A DNA stretch of 64,000 bases. Source: Laburnicola sp. R22_1 (taxonomy: Eukaryota; Ascomycota; Dothideomycetes; Pleosporales; Didymosphaeriaceae). Of this stretch, positions 13,291 through 23,899 are shown piece by piece (the stretch's first letter is position 1; the number at the start of each line of letters is the position of its first letter). The notes below the pieces were generated by a model, which ran no database searches, had not been told where the DNA came from, and saw only the letters and a list, made by a program, of their open reading frames with translations. The translations under genes and the position numbers were made by a program. The stretch spans positions 2,773,848 to 2,837,847 of the forward strand of contig JACONQ010000010.1 of assembly GCA_014281115.1 (NCBI GenBank), read 5' to 3'.

Positions 13291-14600
13291 ATAGTAACTT
13301 AGCGACCTTTGCGAAGTTTGTTACGCTATCTTACTAATTTTAACACATTAAATATATTGTCTATAATATTAGTAGAGGTGTTAAAGTACTAAGATAGATT
13401 TTAGGGAAGTTAGGTACACTAAATATTAGGGCCTTAAAGCGCTAATTAGGCGCGAGGGTTTAGAGCTAGAATAACGGGTTGTAATTAGGATTGCGAATCG
13501 CCAGCAATTATTAGGCAAACGTCTTTGCGAAAGAGGGTGTAAAGTTCTTAAAGTCGCCCATAGTTTTGGTTTAAGGTTAAGGAGTTAGAGTATTAGAATA
13601 AAATTCTCTAGGCATAGGCGATAAAGGTGCGCGAAGTCGTTCATACTTATTATATTTACTACTTAGGCAAGGATAATCGAAATCTATACTATGGTAATAT
13701 AGAAGGTTAGTAGTTTTAGGTAAGGTGCAATCTTACATCTTAGGCAAAGTTATAATAAAGTTGCTAGCTAGATTTTTACAAACGTCTATTCTACTAGCTT
13801 ACTTTAGATATTACTACTATTACTATAAAACACTATATACTAAGATAGTAGTAGGGAAGGCCAAGTTCTCTTTAAGTAGTATACTTACTATAGGTGTTCT
13901 ATAGTGGCATACGCGTTAACCCGCGCGTCTAGCCCTACTACCTACCTACTCTTTATAGTCTTTTTTGCTAACTAAGCCTAAGAGGGAGTATGCTCTTAGT
14001 TATTAAGTTTCTACGTGTTGTTGTTGTTATTATTATTATTAGTAATCTAATCTATACGCACACTACTGCGTTCCACTTTTGGGCCTACTACGTAATTATA
14101 GAAGATATTTATTAACGCGTAATTTTCTAATTTACTAGCACCCTAGCGGTAAGCCTATTATAGCTAAAACTCTAGAGGAAGCGATAGCAGTATAGTGTAA
14201 GGGTTTGGACTCGCGATAGTTAGGATAAAAGTAAGTTAATTCCTAGTATATAAAATACTGCTATACTAAGTAGGTAGGCAGAAGGGTAGTACCTTATAGG
14301 TGCTACCGCGCTAGTGGCCGGATTGGGCCTAGCACCGAATTAACGTTATTCCGGGTTCCGAGCCAGGTGCCGCTATGGATCCATAACACCTTTTTTCTAG
14401 CTACTAGATAGTAGTAGTACTTTATAGTTCGCGCACCTAATTTACATAATAGCGAAGTAGAATTTAGAATAGGTAAAAAGAAGGTAAATAATATTCTAGT
14501 AGAGTATACTATAATATAGAAGAAGTAAAAGTAGTAGATATAGGTTATAAACACTAAAGTTATAATAATAGACTAAATAGGCTAGTAGAAGTTTACTAAG
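13291..14600 (+). pseudogene. Coding-like stretch, unrecognised, RIP-degraded
   Basis: On the plus strand one phase reads for several hundred codons with only TAG/TAA interruptions of the kind RIP makes. A well-preserved part near 14100-14480 includes KPIIAKTLEEAIAVQ and a segment at about 14300-14400 that is much less AT-rich than its surroundings. It is in a different phase from the helicase relic that follows, so it is probably a separate gene. I do not recognise the family. The minus-strand open frame at 14303-14554 is most likely a shadow of it. Confidence 0.35.
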
Positions 14601-15559
14601 TAGTCAGAGTATTTTATAAATAATAATTATATATATCTTATATATATATTATATTACTACACTATAATAAGCCAAAGCTCTAGTAAATAGTATATATAGT
14701 AAAAAAGCTAGTAGAGAGAAGTGTATAAGGGTTATTATTACTACTATATAAGATAAGGTAATAGTTAAAAAGTGCCTAGGTAAATAAAATTAACTAGTGT
14801 TTATTTACGCAACTATAAAATCTAAAAAGCCAGACTTACTATACTAGATATATAGTAATATTTATTTACTATTTTTATATATTCTTACTAATAAAAAGGC
14901 TAGTAGTAGTAATAAAAATAGTAAAGAGAAAAAGAGTAAGAATAGTAAGAATAGTAATAGTAGTAAGTATAGTAAAAGTAGTAATAATAGTACTACTTGT
15001 AAGCGCTAAGCATATTAAATAGCTAAAGTTAATTATATAAAAGACGCTTAGAAGCTATTTTAGTAGTAGAGTTGCTAAAAAGCACTAGCAATAGTATTCT
15101 AGCAGACTTTAAATAATAATAATAAAGATGTCTAGATTACTATATTATGTTAAATACTAACTATATTTATCTTTAAACTATACGTTTATAGTCTATTTAA
15201 GAGTAGACTAGTATATTTTATAATTATACTTAAATATAATACTTAAATAGACTACTTATATACTATAAAAAAACTACTCTTATATAGTTATAAGTATAGT
15301 ATACTATATCTAGATTATTAGTGCTAAGTATCTACTTTTATTAATAGCGCAAAAAGAGTAGAATATAATAAAGCAAAACTACTTTCTAGAGATAAAAAAT
15401 ACTTTCTAGTAGATAGTTTATACAGCCTAATAAGCTAAATAATTAGTCTACTAATATATAGTAAGCATATTAAAATAAATACTAGCAGCTTGGAAATTAC
15501 ATTCTAGTCTAGAAATAAAATAGTTTTTATCTCTATAAAAACCTATTATAGTCCAGTAT
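14601..15559. other. AT-rich stretch with short (TA/AGTA)-type repeats
   Basis: Dominated by TA, AGTA and AATAGTA words, as expected after saturating RIP. Coding-like phases come and go on the plus strand, and part of it may be the N-terminal half of the helicase relic that follows. I cannot assign a gene. Confidence 0.4.
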
Positions 15560-17136
15560 TTTTAGTTCATAGTATAGACACTATTAACTAAGCTAAAGAA
15601 TATACTATAGAATAAACTACTATAGGTTAGTAACCTAGCCTAGTAATTTAACATCTAGCTTAATTTAATATAGAATAATATTATATATACCTAGCGAGAC
15701 ATATTATTTATAACGTATAATAATAATAGCCTACAAAATAGCTTATAGTATATACTAAAGCAAATAATATAGGGTAAGTAGAGTTAAAAGCTTTATTTAA
15801 ATAACTAAACTTAAAACTTTTTACGTGTAAAAAAGTACTTATATTAAATAAAGTATTTTAAGAAGCTAGTACTTATAAACTTTTATATAGACTTAGAGCA
15901 GCCAGACTAGATTATAAAGACTTTAATTCTATAGTACTATAATAAAGCGCTATAAAATCGTAATATCTTAGTAATAAATAGGTAAGTAATAATAGTAGTT
16001 TACTATTATAAGTTATAGTTATAGTAGAATAAGCTAAAGGTAATTTTACACTTCTTGCCAGTCTAGTTATTATAGGTAGTTATTATTTATCTAGGATATT
16101 TATAACTATTTAAGAAGTATCTTAGCGTCTAGGTACTTAGTAGTAGCTTTAGCAACTATATATAGGCTAATAAGTAGAGCCTATAAAACACTAACTATTT
16201 AATATGGGTGCTAAAGTATAAAATAGCTAAGTATCTAGGAGTGCTGCTACACACGCTTAACTACTAATATATAGCTATAAGAATTAGGCGCGTAGTAATT
16301 AGAGAAGAATTTAGCTAGGGCTATAAGAATAAGGTAGGCAAGATTAAAAAGGTAAAAATAGATAAGAATAGAAAGAGCCTATTAGAGTTATAAAACTTAT
16401 AAATAATATAAATAGGTATAGATAACTGTAGTATACTAATTAATATTATAAAGTATCTAAGTATATAGTTAATTAAAGTATTCTAGTTACTAAGCTAGTG
16501 CTAGCACTAGTTTTTAGGGGTAAATAGATATAAAGTAAGACTCTATATAGTATTAGTAGTAGTAGGTGTAATAAAAACGCGGCTATATAAAAATAGTAAT
16601 AACTATAGTAGTATTACTTTTAAGAAAGTTTAGTTATAAAAAAAGAAGGTAGTTATTATAGGCATAGAAGTTAATACTATATTTAAGATAATATAGTAGG
16701 CGCTAGGTTCGTCTAATATATTATTTAAGTTAGTAGAGTAGAAGTAGGCTATATTTATTATAGTTAATAAATAGATACTACTAGTAGTTATACTTTTTAT
16801 AAGTAAAGGTAAGAGCTTACTATTTATAGTACTAGCTTACTTAGAAGGTACTAGTGTAACCATAGTTATAGTGCTATTCTAGGCGTTAATTAAGAATTTA
16901 GTAGCTAGAATTAGTAGAAGTAAAATTAACTATATAGAGTAGAAGTATGGCAAAATAAGTTTAGCATTTATTATAGTTGCTAGTGCTAATATTGCTAGTA
17001 ATAGGGGGTTCCTAAAGTACGCTAGCATACTAAGTAATAAGAAGTAGCTATAGAGGGTAGTTATTAATAAGTGCCATCTTATTTTTATATTAAGTAACTA
17101 GTAACTAAAGCTAGCTAAGCTATATAATCTATTTTA
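15560..17136 (+). pseudogene. Telomere-linked RecQ-type helicase relic T1 (truncated after motif II)
   Basis: From about 16190 to 17110 one phase reads as the pre-helicase and first helicase motifs of the fungal telomere-linked helicases. HTLNY is followed by YIAIRIRRVVI, then a FLGV block near 16510. The Walker A relic LFISKGKSLLFIVLAYLEG is at about 16793-16850, and a Walker B relic VVINKCHLIF near 17060 replaces the usual DECH. Upstream (15634-15990) coding-like sequence is in another phase, so at least one indel or intron lies between. The relic stops at TTAGGGCGG (17134-17142), where a tandem repeat begins, so motifs III to VI are absent. It points toward the telomere, like all other copies here. 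Confidence 0.72.
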
Positions 17137-17474
17137 GGGCGGTAACTAGACTAAGGGCTAAGTCTAGTTTCGAAGTTAGTTCTCTTAGGGATAAAATATT
17201 CGCGCTAGTCTAAATTCTATACGTTTATTTTATTACGTAGGCTAAGTCTAGTAAATATTTAAGTACTAGTCTAGTTAGGTTCCTAAAGACTAATTTGCCC
17301 TATTCTAGGGCAGTAACTAGACTAAGGGCTAAGTCTAGTTTCGAAGTTAGTTTTCTTAGAGATAGAATATTTGCGCTAGCCTAAATCCTATATATTTATT
17401 ATATTATATAGGCTAAGTCTAGTAAACGTTTAAGTACTAGTCTAGTTAGGTTTCTAAAGACTAATTCGCCCTAA
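17137..17474 (+). repeat. 171-bp tandem repeat, two units
   Basis: Unit 1 starts at 17137 and unit 2 at 17308. Both begin GGGC-GTAACTAGACTAAGG and end with GACTAATT-GCCCTA. The units differ by scattered transitions. The array begins exactly where helicase relic T1 ends. Confidence 0.88.
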
Positions 17475-17475
17475 G

Positions 17476-17532
17476 TTTAGCTTAAAGATTTAGCGCGTCG
17501 AGTTATATATTCTAGTAAATTTGCAGCCCTAA
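17476..17532 (+). repeat. Short dispersed repeat, first copy
   Basis: About 57 bp with the core CTTAAAGATTTAGCGCGTCG, shared with 30402-30458, where it directly precedes subtelomeric repeat copy D. Differences are mostly transitions. Confidence 0.75.
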
Positions 17533-17627
17533 CTATCTTTTAATATAAGATATTAGTCTAATATCTTATAAAAAGTAGTATGTGCACTATAGTACTAGGT
17601 AGAATATTACCTAGATTTAAAAATTTT

Positions 17628-18044
17628 AAACTAGTAGGGGTATTATTACGCTAGGGCTATAGGGAGGATATTACACTAGCTTCTATACGCTAGGGGCGTT
17701 ATCACGCTACAGCTATAGAGAGAATATTGCACTAGCTTCTACGCGCTAGAGGTAATATTAAATCTAGCTTCATAAGAGACGTAATATTATACTAGATTAT
17801 AGGTAGATATATTACGTCCATACTAGTATAAGTACACTAGCACACTACTATATACCTATTATATAAAAGTGTAGGTAGTAGGGGAGTAAAAAGGGGGGGG
17901 GGGGGGAAAGGGGAAGAAAAAGTTTCTAGTAAACTTTCGTTATAACTCCTAACACAAAACATCCTAAACTTTCCTCTATACCCCTAAGATTAGAGCACTA
18001 TTAATTTTAGCCCTAAATTAGAGTTAAAAGACTATATTACGCCT
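17628..18044 (+). repeat. Long direct repeat, left copy (partner 20203-20474)
   Basis: Shared landmarks in the same order are AAACTAGTAG, GGTATTATTACGCTAGGGCT, ATATTACGCCCATACTA with its variants, CACTAGC, and TTTTAGCCCTAAATTAGAGT. The left copy has extra internal duplicated blocks (GGGGCGTTATCACGC region) and the 14-G run. The pair could be the ends of an old element, but no coding or terminal motifs confirm that. Confidence 0.65.
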
Positions 18045-19176
18045 ATATAGATTAGACAGCTAGTCTGCTCATATTATTATAGTAATAAAGTCGTGTTACT
18101 ATAAAGTGCTTAATATATGTTTAATTTTACTTTTTAAGCTAAACTATTTAATTTTAAGTTACTAAACCTATAATAAAACTAAATAAAGTAGCACTAAACA
18201 CTCCTCTTATAATTAACCTATAAAAGGATAATTAGCAAACCTAGTAACTATTACTTCCTTTTATAATACTTATAGAGTGCTAGAATATACTTCCTATACT
18301 CTAGGCAAAAACTATTACTATCTTTAACGTGCTTAATAAAGTATTAATTTCGGACCTATTTATATTATATATAAGTATTAATAAGTATAGTAAAGTTAAG
18401 ATTAAATTTACTATAATAAACTAGATGAGTTATTATCTAAATATTAGTTATAGATAAGTAAATATAACTATTAGAGATATACTAGCGTGTAAGTAGCTTA
18501 TTATATTACTATGGCTCCCTTACTAATAAAGTATAATATACATAGTTATATTAAACTTTAGTTTGGCTTCTTATAGGTTACTATTACTCGAAAAAATTCG
18601 GCCCCTTCTACTAACAAAATTATATCGGTTGTAACAATTATTATAGTAATAGTTAATTTTTAGTAGAATATACTAGTAAAGATAAAATAAAAAGAATGTA
18701 TTTCTATCTTTTTATAATATAACGCATAGTATAATATTATATATTTTTTTAATAGTGTAAAGTGTAGTCTTTACACCTAGTATACTAATATAAGTATATT
18801 TGAATATTCTAATTTTTTAATATAAGTAAGCCGCCAGTACCGCAATATTAATAGAATATCCTCTAATTTTTATACGAACTAGCTGCCAGTGCCATAATAT
18901 TAAATTAAAGTTACTAACATTTTTATATAGGCTAGTTACTAGTTACGTAATAGAAATAGTAGGTAGAATTTTAGCTTTTTAGTAGTACTTTACTACTAGT
19001 ATATAGCGAGTCTACTATATTTAGAGCTAAGTGCCCCTATTTTCTATATAAATCTATTTACTATTGTTTTTAGTACCTTTACTCCCATATAAAGCACTTC
19101 TTATTTCTTTTTAGTATTTCTTTACTATAATATATAGAAAGCTAATATATATTTTTAGTAAAATCGCACTTAATAA

Positions 19177-20180
19177 AGTGTAGTAGAAGAGTATCCTTCT
19201 AGAGAAATACTCTAATTTATACCCTAGAGGCTAGACACTCTATTAGCGTGTACTTCTAAAGACTTAACCTAGGTGCAATACATCTTTATCTCTAGAGGTT
19301 TTCTAATATAGGCTAGCTATTAGTGTCATAGCATAGATGGGAATTTATTATACTTTTAGCCAACTAGCCCCACGTCTATATAGACTCCTCTATTTTCCTT
19401 TTTTAGTAGAATTACTTCTTTATATTTATCCCTTTATTACTATTTTTAAAGCCTTCACATAGGTTATAATGGCAATTTTTATATATTTTAGCTATATAGA
19501 GCATAACTATATTCTTTATATATTTTACACATCTAGAGTATAATCGCGTACTTTATATATCTTAGCTATATAGGATATAATTACGATGTCTGTATATTTT
19601 AGCTATAGAGAATATAATTGCCTACTTATAGGTCTTTAGCACAGTCTTTTTTAGTGTCTTTATATTAGAGAGTGTAGTAGAAGAGCACCCTTCTAAAAAA
19701 ACACTCTAATTTATATCCTAAAGGCTAGGCACTTTACTAGCGCGTGCTTCTAGAGACTTAACCTAGATATAATACATCTTTATCTCTAGAGGTTTTCTAA
19801 TATAGGCTAGCTATTAGTGCTATAGTATAGGTAGAAGTTTATTATACTTTTAGCCAACTAGCCCTATAAGTATATAGTCTTCTCTATTTTCCTTTTTAAT
19901 ATAATTTCTTCTCTATCTTAATCCCTTATTACTATTTTCAAAGCCTTTATATAGGTTATAATGGCAATTTCTATATATTTTAGCCACACAGAGCATAATT
20001 ATGTTCTTTAGATATTTTAGCCATAGAGAATATAATTGCCTACTCTATAGATATTTAGTATACTCTATTTTAGTGTCTTTAGATTAGAGAGTGTAGTGAA
20101 AGGGCACCCTTCTAGAGAAATACTCTAATTTATACCCTAAAGGCTAGGCACTCTATTAGCGTGTGCTTTTAGAGACTAAC
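19177..20180 (+). repeat. Tandem array of about 420-490-bp units
   Basis: Units begin AGTGTAGTAGAAG at 19177 and 19671, and AGTGTAGTGAA at 20090 (spacings of 494 and 419 bp). Each continues with a conserved block (ATACTCTAATTTATACCCTA, then GGCTAG-CACTCTATTAGCG). The last unit is cut after about 90 bp. Within units, TATTTTAGC-ATA-AGA-TATAAT is itself repeated several times. Confidence 0.75.
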
Positions 20181-20202
20181 CCTTTTAAAATATAAGAATA
20201 TT

Positions 20203-20474
20203 AAACTAGTAGAGGTATTATTACACTAGGGCTGCAGGGAGGATATTGCACTAGAGTATAGATAGATATATTACGCCCATACTAATATAAGTACACTAGC
20301 GCACTAGCGTATTATAATATACCTATTATATAGAAGCGTAGATAGTAAAAGGAGGTCTCTAGTAAACTTTTATCGCAACCCCTAAGATTCTAAACTTTCC
20401 CTTATACTCCTAAGATTAGAGAGAGCACTATTAATTTTAGCCCTAAATTAGAGTTAAAAGATTATATTACGCCT
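20203..20474 (+). repeat. Long direct repeat, right copy (partner 17628-18044)
   Basis: Shorter collinear copy of the block at 17628-18044, ending in the same AGAGTTAAAAGA-TATATTACGCC sequence. Confidence 0.65.
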
Positions 20475-20740
20475 CCTACCCACTATTATTACACTCTAAT
20501 ATAGGTCGTGTAGGCTATAATTCTATTATAAGATTATAATACCCTAGATTCTTCTCTAGTAATATTTCTAGTTATAATATATCTAAAGAAGTGTAATCTA
20601 GCATACATACTATATATATACTCTTAATCTCTTACACTCTATTAAAAATACCTTTATTACACTTTATAATTATATTAAGCTATAGCGTAAACTAGGGTAT
20701 TATTATACTCTACTTAATATACATATTTAAGATAGTATTA

Positions 20741-22613
20741 ACGTACTCTATAACTAAGCGACTTACCTAACCGAGCGACTTACTTTTGCTAAAACCCTAC
20801 TAAAACGTACTACTAGTAATAGTATAACGTAATACCTTAATAATATAATAAACTACTAGCATTAAATAAAGCTTATATACAGCTTATAATCTAGGCTATT
20901 AAATAAGACGCGTTACTTTTGCAAAGACGCGCTGCTGCTATCTATAACATCCCTTAAAAGACCCTTAGCTAATAATACGCTAGAATTACCTTCTAACGTA
21001 ACTGCCTACCTAACATAATAAAGCTTACTATAAGAAAGGAGTAGGCGATTATATAGTATATACTCGACCTAGACTTATAATAATTTCTACCACAGCTTGC
21101 TACTATAAAGAATATAGCTAATTCTTTACTAGCTAAGCGGCATTATAACCCTATAGGCCATAACTAGGCTTTAAACTTTATTAAGCGCCAGCCAGAGCTT
21201 AAAGTTAAGTTTAATCGAAAGTACGACTATAAGAAAGCTCTCTAGAAGAATTCTAAGATAATATAAGGCTAGTTCCGGCTTATAAAGAATATAAAGGCTA
21301 AGTATAGTATTCTAAATAAGAACACCTATAATTTCGACGAGTCTGGCTTTATAATAGACATAATATTAACTAGAGTAGTAGTTATAGGCTCTAAGAATTA
21401 AAGATAGCCAAAGTAAGTATAGCAGAATAATAGGGAGTGGACAATAGTTATCTAAGGCATTAACGCAATAGGGTGGTAGATCCCACTCTTTATTATCTTT
21501 AGGGGTAAGCACTACCTCTCCGCCTAGTATAAGGAGAAGGATCTACCTTATAATTAGGTTATTATAGTCTCTAAGAACAGCTAGACAATAAATAAGCTTA
21601 GTCTATAATAGCTAAAGCACTTTAATAAGTATATAAAGAGGCGTACTACTAGTAGAGCACGTTTACTTATTATTAATAGCTATAAAAGTTATAACTCGCT
21701 TAAATTCTAAAATTACTATAAAAAGAGTAATATTATTACTCTCTATATGCCTTTATATTCGTTGCATCTCTTATGGCCACTTAACGTAGATTATTTTACG
21801 TTATTAAAGAAGGCGTATAGGCGCTAAGCTAAGAATCTAATACGCAACCACATTACGCACATAACCAAAATTAGGTTCCTACCTTGCTTTATTGCTGCTT
21901 TTAAGGCTTTAATTACTAAAAGTAATATTAAAGGAGGCTTTTAAGGTGCTGGCCTAGTGCTCTATAACCTAGAGGCTATACTATTGCAGCTTAACGTCCG
22001 CCTATATACGCCTTTAGAATATACTATTTGCGATAGTATATAGGAGTTGCAAACTCTATAAAATAGTATAAAACTTAGGTCACAATTAATGCTAGTTAAG
22101 TAGAGAATTTAAAGGCATGTGGATAGTTCCCTAACTTATATAGTTAAGGCGGTAGAAAAGCTTATTAAAGGCACTAAGCTAATGGAGCATTCTTTAGTGT
22201 TAATAACTAAACGTAACGCTAAACTTTAAGCTACTAATAAGGCTGCCACGCGATATAAATCGCACAAAAGAAAGCAATTACAGTAAGAAGGAGCTCTTAT
22301 AGCTAAAGAGGGCCAGCGGCTAGCTACTCTAAAGGACTTTGCAGCGCGCAGTAATAGCAAAAAGGCAAAGAAAAGAGCGCGCGTTAATAAAGACGAGCCA
22401 ACTTAATAGCGATGTAGACGCTATAGCGAGCCTAAATATAATAGAATAATGTGTAAGTAACCTGCAGAAGTAGATTCTAAATAGATTAGCCTATTTAGAC
22501 TATTAATAATAATTCGTATTAACTCTATATTATTGTGAATAGTATATGTTTTAGTGGGGTCTTGGCAAAAGTAAGTTGCTTAGTTAGGTAAGTCGCTTAG
22601 TTGTGGAGTACGT
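20741..22613 (+). mobile_element. Fot1/pogo-type DNA transposon, 1,873 bp, RIP-killed
   Basis: Imperfect terminal inverted repeats of about 60 bp start ACGTACTC at the left and end GAGTACGT at the right. Inside them CTAAGCGACTTACCTAAC recurs as a subterminal direct repeat. A TA target duplication flanks the element (20739-20740 and 22614-22615). The transposase lies on the plus strand. Confidence 0.92.
20850..22484 (+). pseudogene. Fot1-family transposase relic (DDE_1 / pogo)
   Basis: One phase from about 21000 to TAG 22482-22484 reads as a pogo-type transposase with RIP stops. The first catalytic Asp survives in NFDESGF (about 21330). The second site, normally a DGH-x-SH signature, reads IINSYKSYNS near 21670 (Asp to Asn, Gly to Ser, His to Tyr). 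The third reads PLNVDYF near 21780, again Asp to Asn. The C-terminus is basic, with a Cys-rich tail RCRRYSEPKYNRIMCK at about 22410-22460. The N-terminal helix-turn-helix part is too degraded to give a start codon. The protein would have cut and pasted the element at TA sites; it is dead. Confidence 0.88.
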
Positions 22614-22615
22614 TA

Positions 22616-23899
22616 TGTGGCAAAATTGCGAAAATACTAACTCTAAACTTTGTCCTTAGTATACTCTAATATTTTCCCGCCTTAAGCTGCTAGCTAAACT
22701 TCTTTTATCTAGCTAGATTTATCTCCTTTATATATAGATATAAGAGACTAAATAGATACTCTTTAGTAACTATTATATATCTATATTTATATCTTCTACT
22801 AGACCTTCTTTACTTTTAAACTAATGCCTCTAAGGCCTTATATTCTAGCCATAGCACTATTTATATTTAGTGTTAACGTATTTCGCCTATAATTTTAGTA
22901 GCCTAGTCCTATCTAGCTATTTTATATAGAGTTATAAACTTCTCTATTTCTAACCCTAATAAATATAAGTTCTCCTACTATAATAGAATAAGCAAAGTTT
23001 CTAAGTAGTTACTATTATTTTTCTCTAAATCTAATTTCTTATAATCTAGTAGTAGCGGCAGCGTTCTAATAGAGTCTAAGAGTAACAATCTCTAGTTAGT
23101 ATCTTGCAACCTCTATACCTATAGTATAGTTTTTTTAGTTACGTAGACAATCTATAGTGCTCATAGCTATAGCCTTTTTAATTATTACCCTAATAATAGT
23201 AACTTCTACTCTAGATAAGTGTTAGGCAAATTATTAATACTACTACTCTATATTATTCTTAGTAATATTATTTTTAGATTAGGCTTCTACTAGTTCTTAA
23301 AAGCTAGCTACTATTTATAATATAGTCTTATCTAACTATTACTTTAAGCGCTTATTTATAGCTCGCGTTAATACTTTAGTTACTAATTATTTTTATTTTA
23401 TTCTAGAAGGTTCGTCTACTATATCTAGCTTATTATCTAGTATATTAGTATCTTATAGTAGACTCTAGTACACTTTCTTAATAAATCTAACCATATATTA
23501 CTTATTAACTTATTTATAAATCTAGTAAATACTAGCCTCTAGTATAGGTGTAATAAATGCCTATCTACTAGGTATATTAGACCTAGAATAGGCTACGAAA
23601 ATTAGAGCGTTTGGAGCTAGGCGTTTATTAGCTTTTAGTATTAGGTCTTTAAGATTATTATTATTTAACACTAGGTTAGGCTTAATCTAGTTAACTAGTA
23701 TATCTACTATTATGTGCATAATTTAGAGTTAGAGAAGTTGTTTTATTTTACCTGCCTTAGTAGCTAGACTAAATATATTAGCAGCAGTTCTAAAGTTTTA
23801 CTAATATATTTTTGCTCTAGTTTAGGACGAAAATATAGCTATATCTTCTTAACAAACTATACTATATAATAAATATAAATATTAACTATTAATACTCTT
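22616..23899 (+). other. AT-rich region, long open phase from ATG 22826, unrecognised
   Basis: After TTTAAACTA, the ATG at 22826 opens a phase (MPLRPYILAIALFIFSVNVF) that can be followed for several hundred codons with mainly RIP-type stops. It could be a separate degraded gene or the 5' part of helicase relic T2 next to it. No domain is recognisable. Confidence 0.35.

Larger units (their letters stand above)
17533..20740. other. Gene-free AT-rich spacer with a 14-G run
   Basis: No coding signal survives. It contains a run of 14 G at 17893-17906, a long direct repeat (17628-18044 and 20203-20474) and a tandem array (19177-20180), listed separately. The rest is TA-rich sequence without recognisable elements. 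Confidence 0.6.

Noticed and set aside
14303..14554. Minus-strand 83-codon frame, and a tRNA-like or SINE-like look of GGTTCCGAGCC near 14347
   Set aside because: No cloverleaf with an acceptor stem could be drawn, and the plus strand is the better coding phase here.
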